Assembly (NCBI GenBank): GCA_964617105.1
Contig: CAZTWC010000067.1
Coordinates: 1 to 15,242, forward strand
DNA: 15,242 bases
Direction of reading: 5' to 3'
Origin: CAZTWC01 sp964617105 [NCBI: uncultured Myxococcia bacterium]
Lineage (GTDB): Bacteria > CAZTWC01
The notes beneath the pieces were generated by a model, which worked only from the letters and a program-made list of their open reading frames with translations, did no database searches and was not told the origin of the DNA. Below are positions 1 to 8,352 of this stretch, piece by piece. Position 1 is the stretch's first letter, and each line of letters starts with the position of its first letter. The position numbers and the translations under genes are program-made.

Positions 1-3000
1 TGAATATTGTCAATATCTACTCCACCAACTGAGCCTTTAAAAATAGACGAAGTGCTGCTGGTAAAATCTAAATTTGAACTATAGAGTAAGGTTTTTTTCT
101 GTTGGGCTTCTATCTGAGAAGGAGCATTTTCATAATCATCAAAGGGTTGGACAAAAACACAATAGTGGGTGTCCTCATCATCTCCGGTTTTTAAGGTTAT
201 CCCTTCGGTGATTTTAAAATACTGATCCTGACCGGGATCAACTATTGTGCCAGCCCAGGTTACGTTTTCAACACCGTTATCATCAATATTAACCTGGTCG
301 CAACCACTGGTAGTCTCCAAATAGGCAACTTTATAACCTCCAACTTTGTATGAGCCAGTACTATCTCCATCATCACTGGGCGCTGTCCATTTGAGGCTCA
401 GATGGACTTTGCGATCATCACAACTGGCTGAGGCATTGGCGCAGATAGTTGTGCAGGATGAATCATCCGCCAGGTTCAGGTCATTGCCATTGCTGTCTTT
501 GCCGTTAAAAGTTCTGCTCCGGCAAATGATCGGAGTAACGGCATCTGGTGGTTTTACATCAACATTAACCGTTATAGCCAGGCTTTCAGCCAGGTTATTG
601 TTGCTGTCATATACTTTGGCCTTTACCAGGTGTGAACCTCCCTGAGTTAATTTTCCGGCTTCGAAAATAGTAAAAGTTATATCAGCCGGGTCAGTAGTAA
701 TATCTACGGCGCCAGAAATTAAAGTGGAGCCATTATAAAGATAGGCTTTACCACCATTAGCGCCAGTAACATTAATAGTGAAGTTTTGCTGCAAATCATC
801 GAGAGAATCATTCAGGTCAGCAAAATCCTGGCTGGAATTTCCTTTAGCAGCATAATTATAAATGAGTTTGGACTCTTGATTGGGACTGGTGAATTTAACC
901 ACTGGCTCGGTTAAATCAACACTGATGTTTTTTACATCAGTGGCATAATCACTCCCAGATACAGTAACGAATGCCTGTATTTGGTTGGTGCCAGCAGACA
1001 AGGTAAGTTTAAATTCACCTTTGTCTTTAGTTACCGTTGAGGTTGCTGCTTGTTGGCCATCTTTCATCAATTTAATATCTGAACCATCGGGAGCACCAAC
1101 AGTATTAACTTTAAAAGTAATTTCAAAATTACCAGAGCCTTTATCTGTGCAATCACCACCAATGCAGTTTTTATTGTATAAATAATAAGTTGTATCAGAA
1201 ATAATACCCGTTGACGGCAAATTACTAAGAGATATGGAAGTGGTGAGAGAGTTGTTGAGGGTCACAGTTTTGACAACCACGGGATTCTCATTGATATCTT
1301 TCATGGAAGCAGTGATTATGTGATCTCCTGGTTTACTAAGGGTGACGGTTATTTCTGTTGCGCCATCATTTTCGGTTTTTCCAGTATGGGTTAACACGCC
1401 ATCTTGGTCAGAGGTAAGGGTTATTGGTTGATTATCTTCTACATTGGAATAGGTTAAATTTAAGTTGGCTTGAAAACCACCCGTATTTGGATCAGCGTCA
1501 GTCCCACTGGTGGAAGTCAGAGTAAAACTATTTATGATTGGCACAATAGTATCCAAATGAACCGGCACCCAGGCAGAAACTCCTTCGTTGCCGGCTGCAT
1601 CGCTGACTTTAGTTCTAAGGTTTTGGTTACCCTCTTCTGTCAAACTGGCAGTGGCAGTGACTGTACCATTGGTTAAAACGGGGGACCCCTCCTGAATACC
1701 GTCAGTGCCCCCTTCCCTTTCAACCGTAACCGCATTACCATTGGCATCGGTGTCAGCAGTCAGTTCCAGCGCAATTTGGTAGCCGGCGGTGTTGGAATCC
1801 AGATCACCAGGTGTAGAAACAGTGGTGAATTTTTGGTTGGCAGTAGGTCTAATAATACTGATAGTTGGAGCGGTAATATCTACGGTAGTATTGAAGGAAG
1901 CAGTATCTTCGTTTTTATTGCCAAAAGAGTCAATAACTTCTGCAGTTACTTTATGACCACCTTCCGTCATAGTTATTTGATTGGCTGGAGTATTGGCAGC
2001 ATTAAAGGTAGCTGTGTTACCATCAATCACCGCTTTTCCTAAGGTGCCTCCGTTGGTGGAGATCAATGTCACTTGCCGGCCGCTGTCATCGCTGTTACTC
2101 ATAGTAACCGTAAAATTGGCCTGCAGATTTGCCACATTGCTGTCTTCATCTTCCGCCTTACTCAACTGGTTGGTTGGAGCAGTATCTTCAGAATTGCAGA
2201 CAATAGAAGTTACCTGGGGAACGATTGAATCTATTTCAATAGTTAAAGAAGGTTTGGTACCTTCCCGGGTATTATTCCTGGTGTTAACCAAATTGATTCC
2301 ATCAGTAGCAATAGCGATTACTACATGCTTACCCTGATTCATATCAATACCGTTAAAAGAGGCTCTGTTGGTGGCCAAAGCGGCTTTTCCTAAAGATTTA
2401 TAGGTTATTCCATTACCATCTAAACCACTGCAGAAAGTATTGGACTCTCCGCCATTGGTGGAACATAAATAGAGTTCACCTTCTGAAAGATTCATGGTGT
2501 TAATCAGGATATTAGCCTGAAATCCCTCTTTGGTTATATTGGAATCATTATTTTTAGACCATTGAGTGTCTGAATCTGGGTTTAGAAAATAGATTACCGG
2601 TGCATTAGTATCAACAACAGCATTGATATAGGTCGAGGATGAATTGCCAGAAACATCATTAACCGAAATATCGATTATATTGGTTACTTTTTCACCTTTA
2701 TCGACCACCACATCTTTGAAGATATATAGCGAAATATCCTTAACGATAGTTTGGGTATATTTTCTGGTTGAAGTTTTATTCACAATTAGAACAATTTCTT
2801 GACCAACTTCAACATCTGTTGCTTGAACAGTAAAATTCAAAGAATAATTATCGCCATCCTTATGGTTGGTGTCGTCAACGATACCATAGAAAAAATCTTT
2901 CCCCCCACTTTCATCCGGGTTAACAAACTTAATGGTTGGTCCAATGTTGTCGTGGGTGATGGTGGTGGTGGCTTCACCCTTATTGCCAGCCTGGTCGGTT

Positions 3001-6000
3001 ATTGTGACCTTGATGGTATTATCGCCATTTTCCTTGACCAGATTAACCAGGCCGGAATAGGTATTACCCACAATAGAACCTGGGTAGTCTTGCGAATTAG
3101 TTCCATCCGATACATTGATGGTGACTGTCCGGGGAGTTCCGGTGTCATTGCTGTTAACTGTACCAAAAATGGTGATGTTGCTGGTTACATTTGAAAAACT
3201 GGCTTTCAATGAATCATCAATGGTGATGGTGGGGGCCGACGTATCAACCGTTACAACAACTGTTGGAGTGGTTATTTTAGTTCCTTTTATTACCTGAATT
3301 AAAATGGTGTTTTTGCCCTCATCCAGGCCAGTGATGGTTTTACTGAAGGTGGCACCGTCTTTGTCCGCAGCCAGCCCTTTTATTAGTATGGTAATAGTTT
3401 GGTCCTCATCTTCAACTTCATTACCTTGAACCGTTTTATAGATTTTACCTTCAATAGTGACCTGGTTTTGCTTGGTGATATATCCGTATTCTGTTGTAAT
3501 TTCCGCTTGAGTTGGTTTGGTAATTTTTACAATCGGACTGCCGGTATCGAGAGAGATAATTTTAGTAACTTGTGTAGATTGGTTACCTGCCTTATCAATG
3601 GCTGAAATCTTAAGTTGATTGCTGCCTTCTTTTAAAGCAATATCGATATTGAATTTAAATTTGGGTCCATCGGCCGTAAGCTGTGCGGGGGCAATCACGG
3701 TGGTCTCGTTTTGTTTGTCAATATTGATAATGGTTACGGTTGCCTGGTCGTCATTTACTTTACCAACCAGGGGTGCCGGGGTTGTATCAGTAGTAGCGGC
3801 TATAATCACATCGCTAATCTCTGGAGCGGTTTTATCAAAAATTACCCAAAAACTCTTCTCTCCAGTGTTGCCAGCCGGAGTTTCAGCGCTTACAATAATT
3901 TCTTGCCTGGTTTCAGAGGTAAGGGTTTGGGTAGTTTTAAAATTACCATTTGAGGAAACATCAGCGGTTTTGTCTGCTCCGTTGACATTGACATAGAGTT
4001 TAGTTCCGGTTTTGAAATTTTGGATATTACCCACAATTACCAACTGACTTTGGTTGGTAAGATAATCCTTGCTGGTGTCGGGCGAAGAAATAGTTACCAC
4101 CGGCACATCAATGTCATAGATAATGGTCAGGGTGACTACTGTAATGTTGCCCACCTTGTCTTTGGCCTCAATATAGATGATATTGTTACCGGCAACCAAT
4201 TTAAGATTATGAGACCAGGTTTTTGCATTGGAATCGTAAGTATCTGTGTTGGCATAAACATTGTTGCCTAATTTGACGCGGATGGAAGCCACTCCACTGC
4301 CGGATAAAGTATCGCTAATCTTGTCATCCACAGTACCTTCCAGGATGATATCCTCTTTGTTGGTAATTTTGGTAGCAGTAATATCTTTAGTTGTGGTTGG
4401 GCTGGTTTTCTTAAAAATCTTAGTTAAAATCAACTCTGGATCACCTTTATCCAACAGTAATGTATCTGATATCTCTTTCTCATTACCGGCCATATCAACG
4501 GCTTTGACGGTAACTGTTTTTTCACCATCATCGCCGCTAAGGGCTAACTGGTAGGTGTAGTCATATTTTTTAGTGGTTTCATTATAGGTAGAGGTGGCTG
4601 CATTACCGTTTAGAGTTAGTGCACTGGTTTTTTCGTCAACAGTTCCGCTAACTTTGACCACCCCCTGATTGGTTGCCACAGGTGTTATGGTGATTGCCGA
4701 AAAATTCATGGTAACCGTGGGCTCTTTTGTATCTAAAGTTACTTTGATATTGGCTTCATCCTGGTTTACGTCATCATCGTATTTGACGGTAATGGTTTTT
4801 TCGCCATCACCAGTGGTTAAATCAACTTCTAGTTCCCAGGAGTAGGGATCTGCAGTGCCGGTAATCGGCACTTGCTGGCCAGGATTATCAATATCACCAT
4901 AGACAGTAATTTTGGTTAGGTTGGTGGCCACAGTACCTTTGACCAGGACTTTTATCCGATCTTTGAAATAGGATCCCGGGGTGGGTGAATCGATATTGAA
5001 TTTGGCATCGGCAGGTTTGTAAATAACTTCTATGTTGTTTTCACTGTTAACTTCGTTGGAGTTGCCTATTAAGTCTACTGCTTTGACTTGAATGGTATTG
5101 GTAGCATATTTCTCCAGCGATATTTTATCTGGAAAAGAAAAATTAATATTTGGCGCTATACCGGAAGTGGTGGCGGTTTGGATTTGTTTTTGATTGTTGA
5201 TCCACAACTCCAGGGTATTAACTTCTTCATTAAGGGTACCTGAAATAGTATGTTCTTGCTGATTGGAAATGTTTTTGCCATTGATAGTAGAGTATTGCAA
5301 AGAGGTTATTTTAACCACAGGACCGGTGGTGTCAATGGTAATAATCCGGTTAATTGTCTTTTGGTTGCCGGCCTTGTCCGTAGCGGTAATAGCGATATTT
5401 TTGGCTCCATCACCAGGTTTTATATCTATCTCCTGGGAAAACTGCAATTGGGCATCTGGAACAATATTGTTTACCGTAGTAACAATGTCGCCGCTTATAC
5501 TGATAGTGGCGCTGGGGTCGGTAGTGCTGCCATGGACGATAAATTTGGTTAACTGGGTACGGGCACCGGCAGAAGGTGGAGCAGTTACCGCCAACTCTGG
5601 GGCTTCGCTGTCAACATAAACGGTTTTGGTTATAGTAGTAATATTTCCGGCGGTGTCGGTGGCTTCTATATCAATCTGGTTGGATTGTCCGGCAATTAAG
5701 GGTACCTGTTTGGAGAAATTACCGCTCGCATCGGTTTGGATATCTTTACCCTCAATTTTTACTTTAGCGAATTCATCTACATTTCCGGTAACAGTGATAG
5801 CCAGAGTGTTGACATAAGTTGGGTCTTCGGTGGGATAGGTAATTTCCAATACTGGTGGTTTTGAATCTACCAGCACCTTAAATTCATCAACTTTAGCCTT
5901 GATACCGGCCTGGTTGGCAACCTCAGCCTGGAAAAAGTTATCACCTTCGGTGGTTACAACATTGGTAATTTCAATGTTGCCATCCGCTGGTACGGTAAAA

Positions 6001-7604
6001 GGATAATCGGTGGTTTTATTGACCTTTAATGTTCCGGTTTGTGCGGCTTCTACATTGATCGATTTCATTTTAACGGTTATTTCAAAGCCTTTTTGGGTTA
6101 CTGTGCCGTCTTTTTTAAGAATCGGGGTGCCGGCCTTGGGAAAGTCAAAGGTTAGAGAGGGTTTGATATCGGTGAGAGTGAAAGTAACCTCAGAACTTCT
6201 GGTTTTGTTCCCGCTGGTGTCTTGAACTTCTACCACCAGGGTATGGGTTCCTTTTTTTAGAGTTACAAATAAAAAGGCAAAGTTGCTATTTTGTTGGAAC
6301 TGGGCAGGTTTTGATTTAATAATCTGATCGGTTTTACCCTCATTTACTATTAAGGTAATATTATCAGATTTTTCCACACCAGTGGTTTTACCTTCAACCT
6401 TAAAATCCACTAAGGTTTGTTTATCAGCGGGATAGGTTACAGTAACAGTTGGTGGAACTGAATCCACCAGCACTGTCTTTTCTGCTATGGTGCCAGATTT
6501 CTTTTTATCAGGTGATTCCACTACTACTGCAAGGGTTATTTCTCCCTCGGGTAAAGTTATATTTTTTAGCAATGCGGTGCCGTTGCCATCCACTGTGGCA
6601 GTTTTTTCAACTTTATCGTTAATTTTAAATGAAACAGCACTGTCTTCTACGCAGGATGTGTATATTGTAAAGTCAATTTGCATTCCGGCAGTTTTATTAT
6701 CTTTATCATCCTCAGCCAGATATTTATCTTTATTGGGAGTCATGTTTACGTTGCATTGACCAATATCCACCAGGAGTTTGCCCATACTGGATACAGATTT
6801 TTTATCATTAGTTTCGGTCTTCACCTGCAGGATATTTTCTCCCTGTTCCAGTTTGACATCAGCAAAAGAGACACTGTTTATATCTTTTTTATCCTTTTTT
6901 TCTTTGAAAGCCAGTGTGCCTTTGTATTCTTTACTGTTGCTCTTTACCGTTAATGTCACATCGTTACCTGGTTCAACACCAACGCATTCTACTTCAACCT
7001 TGACTTGTAATCCTTCCAGATCTTTTTTGGTATCGTTATCCCTGGTTAACAGTTTGTCGGTGTCAACCTCAGGAGCAACAATTTTACAATATAAAACATC
7101 ATTAACATACTGAATTGAGAAGACTTTTTCCAGTGTGACCTCTTTTTCTTCCTCCTCAGTAGCCCAGGCGATTAAACCTAGAAAACCGCTTTTAGGCATT
7201 TTAAAGGTGGCGCTTAGTTTGAGGTCGTGAAATCCGGTTGGTATTTTTAAACCAGTTGCTTGCAATTGTCTACCTTTCTCTGTGGTGCTCTCCTGGGCAA
7301 GATTCTTTGGAAATCCATCAATTGCCGTTCCATCTAAAGAAAGTTTAACAGATACATCAACTTTGTCGGGGATGTTAAAGAAATTAAAAGAAAAATCTAT
7401 GTCGAGAACATCCGTGGTGCTGGTATCTTTGTCATCTTTACTGGTAAACACCAGGCCTTCGGTCCGATCTTCGAACAGGTCCAATTTTACCAAGGGATTA
7501 TCCAGGGGCTTTTTATTAGCCTTGCCACTATCGCTGCTACAACCCATCAAGCCCAGGAACAATCCTAAAACTAATAACATTACCAATAATTTAATACTTT
7601 TCAC
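1..7604 (-). CDS. Giant Ig-like-repeat lipoprotein, C-terminus beyond window edge
   Basis: This is one uninterrupted minus-strand frame of at least 2,534 codons. I read it codon by codon and found no stop before the left edge, so the gene is partial at its 3' end. I chose the GTG start at 7604-7602 because AAGGAG lies 6 bases upstream (7611-7616) and the codons that follow give a lipoprotein signal: K2, K5, a hydrophobic run 6-21 and lipobox LMGC with Cys22. Ser at +2 fits outer-membrane sorting in a diderm. After a non-repetitive region there are about twenty modules of roughly 75-125 residues. Their junctions read like VDSxPPxVxVTYP or IDTTGPVVKIT, preceded by AxDxAGN-type strands, as in bacterial Ig-like adhesins and surface proteins. 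Near residues 2,349-2,500 is an FN3-like stretch (LSLKWTAPSDDG, then GYKVAYLE). A surface-anchored adhesive or structural role is inferred; no catalytic domain is visible. It lies 44 bases behind the PqqD-like gene. Confidence 0.93.
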   Translation of the reverse strand, partial: MKSIKLLVMLLVLGLFLGLMGCSSDSGKANKKPLDNPLVKLDLFEDRTEGLVFTSKDDKDTSTTDVLDIDFSFNFFNIPDKVDVSVKLSLDGTAIDGFPKNLAQESTTEKGRQLQATGLKIPTGFHDLKLSATFKMPKSGFLGLIAWATEEEEKEVTLEKVFSIQYVNDVLYCKIVAPEVDTDKLLTRDNDTKKDLEGLQVKVEVECVGVEPGNDVTLTVKSNSKEYKGTLAFKEKKDKKDINSVSFADVKLEQGENILQVKTETNDKKSVSSMGKLLVDIGQCNVNMTPNKDKYLAEDDKDNKTAGMQIDFTIYTSCVEDSAVSFKINDKVEKTATVDGNGTALLKNITLPEGEITLAVVVESPDKKKSGTIAEKTVLVDSVPPTVTVTYPADKQTLVDFKVEGKTTGVEKSDNITLIVNEGKTDQIIKSKPAQFQQNSNFAFLFVTLKKGTHTLVVEVQDTSGNKTRSSEVTFTLTDIKPSLTFDFPKAGTPILKKDGTVTQKGFEITVKMKSINVEAAQTGTLKVNKTTDYPFTVPADGNIEITNVVTTEGDNFFQAEVANQAGIKAKVDEFKVLVDSKPPVLEITYPTEDPTYVNTLAITVTGNVDEFAKVKIEGKDIQTDASGNFSKQVPLIAGQSNQIDIEATDTAGNITTITKTVYVDSEAPELAVTAPPSAGARTQLTKFIVHGSTTDPSATISISGDIVTTVNNIVPDAQLQFSQEIDIKPGDGAKNIAITATDKAGNQKTINRIITIDTTGPVVKITSLQYSTINGKNISNQQEHTISGTLNEEVNTLELWINNQKQIQTATTSGIAPNINFSFPDKISLEKYATNTIQVKAVDLIGNSNEVNSENNIEVIYKPADAKFNIDSPTPGSYFKDRIKVLVKGTVATNLTKITVYGDIDNPGQQVPITGTADPYSWELEVDLTTGDGEKTITVKYDDDVNQDEANIKVTLDTKEPTVTMNFSAITITPVATNQGVVKVSGTVDEKTSALTLNGNAATSTYNETTKKYDYTYQLALSGDDGEKTVTVKAVDMAGNEKEISDTLLLDKGDPELILTKIFKKTSPTTTKDITATKITNKEDIILEGTVDDKISDTLSGSGVASIRVKLGNNVYANTDTYDSNAKTWSHNLKLVAGNNIIYIEAKDKVGNITVVTLTIIYDIDVPVVTISSPDTSKDYLTNQSQLVIVGNIQNFKTGTKLYVNVNGADKTADVSSNGNFKTTQTLTSETRQEIIVSAETPAGNTGEKSFWVIFDKTAPEISDVIIAATTDTTPAPLVGKVNDDQATVTIINIDKQNETTVIAPAQLTADGPKFKFNIDIALKEGSNQLKISAIDKAGNQSTQVTKIISLDTGSPIVKITKPTQAEITTEYGYITKQNQVTIEGKIYKTVQGNEVEDEDQTITILIKGLAADKDGATFSKTITGLDEGKNTILIQVIKGTKITTPTVVVTVDTSAPTITIDDSLKASFSNVTSNITIFGTVNSNDTGTPRTVTINVSDGTNSQDYPGSIVGNTYSGLVNLVKENGDNTIKVTITDQAGNKGEATTTITHDNIGPTIKFVNPDESGGKDFFYGIVDDTNHKDGDNYSLNFTVQATDVEVGQEIVLIVNKTSTRKYTQTIVKDISLYIFKDVVVDKGEKVTNIIDISVNDVSGNSSSTYINAVVDTNAPVIYFLNPDSDTQWSKNNDSNITKEGFQANILINTMNLSEGELYLCSTNGGESNTFCSGLDGNGITYKSLGKAALATNRASFNGIDMNQGKHVVIAIATDGINLVNTRNNTREGTKPSLTIEIDSIVPQVTSIVCNSEDTAPTNQLSKAEDEDSNVANLQANFTVTMSNSDDSGRQVTLISTNGGTLGKAVIDGNTATFNAANTPANQITMTEGGHKVTAEVIDSFGNKNEDTASFNTTVDITAPTISIIRPTANQKFTTVSTPGDLDSNTAGYQIALELTADTDANGNAVTVEREGGTDGIQEGSPVLTNGTVTATASLTEEGNQNLRTKVSDAAGNEGVSAWVPVHLDTIVPIINSFTLTSTSGTDADPNTGGFQANLNLTYSNVEDNQPITLTSDQDGVLTHTGKTENDGATEITVTLSKPGDHIITASMKDINENPVVVKTVTLNNSLTTSISLSNLPSTGIISDTTYYLYNKNCIGGDCTDKGSGNFEITFKVNTVGAPDGSDIKLMKDGQQAATSTVTKDKGEFKLTLSAGTNQIQAFVTVSGSDYATDVKNISVDLTEPVVKFTSPNQESKLIYNYAAKGNSSQDFADLNDSLDDLQQNFTINVTGANGGKAYLYNGSTLISGAVDITTDPADITFTIFEAGKLTQGGSHLVKAKVYDSNNNLAESLAITVNVDVKPPDAVTPIICRSRTFNGKDSNGNDLNLADDSSCTTICANASASCDDRKVHLSLKWTAPSDDGDSTGSYKVGGYKVAYLETTSGCDQVNIDDNGVENVTWAGTIVDPGQDQYFKITEGITLKTGDDEDTHYCVFVQPFDDYENAPSQIEAQQKKTLLYSSNLDFTSSTSSIFKGSVGGVDIDNI
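560..6490 (-). repeat. Array of about twenty Ig-like modules within the giant lipoprotein
   Basis: The modules are diverged protein repeats, not DNA-level tandem repeats. Junctions of the form D-x(2)-[AGPV]-P-x-[VI] appear near residues 377, 576, 662, 754, 952, 1161, 1252, 1349, 1450, 1547, 1660, 1787, 1904, 2016, 2225 and 2349, with weaker ones near 277, 479, 859, 1049 and 2112. A second module type carries an acidic stretch followed by G-[FLMY]-Q. It occurs near residues 200, 309, 1695, 1827 (Asn for Gly), 1942 and 2044, with a weaker copy near 2271. Module limits are approximate because I placed them by eye. Confidence 0.8.
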
Positions 7605-7618
7605 GGTGTACTCCTTCA

Positions 7619-7639
7619 ATATTTATTGAGAATAAATAT
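7619..7639 (-). promoter_or_regulatory. AT-rich hairpin just upstream of the giant lipoprotein's ribosome binding site
   Basis: A perfect inverted repeat, ATATTTATT-GAG-AATAAATAT, has nine pairs and a three-base loop. It sits in the 44-base gap between the PqqD-like gene and the lipoprotein, and ends two bases before the AAGGAG ribosome binding site. There is no GC-rich stem or U-tract, so it does not look like an intrinsic terminator. An mRNA processing or translation-tuning role is inferred. Confidence 0.5.
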
Positions 7640-7648
7640 GCTGAAAAA

Positions 7649-7927
7649 TTATAATTTAATTATCAGGTTTTTGTCCAACATTTGCTGAATAAATTCAATA
7701 ACATCACGGCAGGCTTCATCCCGGTTAACTTCAAATTCTTGGCAAATAGTTTCGATAATATCTTTTATCACAATCTCTTTTTCCGCTATTTCCCATATCC
7801 TGGTGCCGACCTCGTTCATGGTATGAAGAAAACTGTCTTCTGGTGTGATAACCAGGGCCTGTCCTTCGATAATCCGGGCTGCAGTGTCCAGGTTTTGTTT
7901 GATTTTCCAGTTTTCAACAGCATTCAT
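7649..7927 (-). CDS. Stand-alone PqqD-family (RiPP recognition element-like) protein
   Basis: The 92-residue protein matches the PqqD pattern. Residues about 22-30 form a strand with GQALVITPED, followed by the hallmark HTMNEVGTRIWE, then a winged-helix-like part with IIETICQEFEV, DEACRDVIEF and LDKNLI. PqqD proteins bind precursor peptides and present them to radical SAM enzymes in PQQ and other RiPP pathways, but many stand-alone relatives have no known partner. No PqqA, PqqE, radical SAM enzyme or other RiPP gene is visible here, so the symbol pqqD is not justified. The ATG at 7927 has only a weak AGGA immediately upstream. The gene lies between the small basic protein gene (46-base gap) and the giant lipoprotein (44-base gap), so the three are probably co-transcribed. 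Family assignment is good; function is unknown. Confidence 0.82.
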   Translation of the reverse strand: MNAVENWKIKQNLDTAARIIEGQALVITPEDSFLHTMNEVGTRIWEIAEKEIVIKDIIETICQEFEVNRDEACRDVIEFIQQMLDKNLIIKL

Positions 7928-7973
7928 AATCCTATATTACCTTAAATAAAATAAAGAAATTTTTAAGAAATAG

Positions 7974-8102
7974 TTAGTTGCTGCTTGTTTCAGTTTGTTC
8001 TGTTTTAGAACCAGAGATTTTTGCTTTTATCCGGTCTTTCTTTTTTTGTTGTGCTCTCCGTTTTTTCATCTTGGGTGTTCTTCTATTGTCACCGGTTCCC
8101 AT
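7974..8102 (-). CDS. Small 42-residue Lys/Arg-rich protein, possibly THX-like
   Basis: This ATG-initiated frame encodes 42 residues starting MGTGDNRRTPKMKKRRAQ. A Lys/Arg-rich middle is followed by a polar Ser/Thr tail ending ETSSN. A GGAG lies 10 bases upstream of the ATG, slightly distant. The opening MGxGDxRT resembles the start of bacterial ribosomal protein THX/bS31 (MGKGDRRT), but the rest does not follow the THX pattern I know. A small nucleic-acid- or ribosome-binding protein is therefore only an inference. It is the first gene after three candidate promoters and is followed by the PqqD-like gene, so a RiPP precursor is a weaker alternative; it has no Cys and no obvious leader/core border. 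The composition and start support a real gene, but comparative conservation was not tested. Confidence 0.6.
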   Translation of the reverse strand: MGTGDNRRTPKMKKRRAQQKKKDRIKAKISGSKTEQTETSSN

Positions 8103-8126
8103 AGTAAATGTTCTCCATAAAAAGTG

Positions 8127-8155
8127 ATTGTATAAATTTTAGATAATAGTTTCAA
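8127..8155 (-). promoter_or_regulatory. Candidate sigma-70 promoter for the minus-strand operon (proximal)
   Basis: Read on the minus strand, TTGAAA (8155-8150) is followed after exactly 17 bases by TACAAT (8132-8127). Transcription would start about 18 bases upstream of the small basic protein's ATG. It is the closest of three candidates to that gene. Confidence 0.5.
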
Positions 8156-8197
8156 CTAGTTTACATGTTTATTAAAAACTATCTTAATTGTGTGTCA

Positions 8198-8227
8198 ATT
8201 GTAACCGTAAATATAATTTTTTGTCAA
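8198..8227 (-). promoter_or_regulatory. Candidate sigma-70 promoter for the minus-strand operon (distal)
   Basis: On the minus strand, TTGACA (8227-8222) and TACAAT (8203-8198) are 18 bases apart. A second TTGACA (8198-8193) starts directly after, with AT-rich -10-like sequence about 17-18 bases on, giving a third possible start. An AATTG/CAATT inverted repeat (8186-8200) overlaps this area and could be an operator, though this is weak. Confidence 0.45.
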
Positions 8228-8270
8228 GGGAGAAACGCTTTGGTTTTCAAGTTTTCTACTAACTTGTCGC

Positions 8271-8299
8271 TTGACCGCTATTGGCATATAGTATAATAT
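8271..8299 (+). promoter_or_regulatory. thiS: Candidate promoter of the thi operon
   Basis: TTGACC (8271-8276) is followed after 17 bases by TAATAT (8294-8299). An overlapping perfect TATAAT (8292-8297) would have a short 15-base spacer. Either puts the start near 8304-8307, at the left arm of the leader hairpin. Confidence 0.5.
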
Positions 8300-8304
8300 A
8301 GTTT

Positions 8305-8352
8305 CCGTCCGAACCACTCTCTTTTCTCGCCACCTATTGAATTTTCGGACGG
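8305..8352 (+). promoter_or_regulatory. Leader hairpin of the thi operon (not a recognisable TPP riboswitch)
   Basis: CCGTCCGAA (8305-8313) pairs perfectly with TTCGGACGG (8344-8352) across a 30-base loop, in otherwise AT-rich DNA. It starts at the predicted transcription start. No U-tract follows, so it is not a plain terminator. The TPP-riboswitch signatures (CUGAGA and the conserved pyrophosphate-binding bulge) are absent from 8305-8406. A stability or regulatory role is inferred. Confidence 0.45.

Noticed and set aside
346-7629. Many plus-strand open frames of 60-130 codons across the left half
   Set aside because: They overlap antisense to the single continuous minus-strand lipoprotein frame. 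Their products look like low-complexity V/L/S-rich shadows and have no family signatures or consistent ribosome binding sites.
7649-7927. A true PQQ biosynthesis locus
   Set aside because: Only the PqqD-like domain is present. No pqqA, B, C or E is visible within the window.
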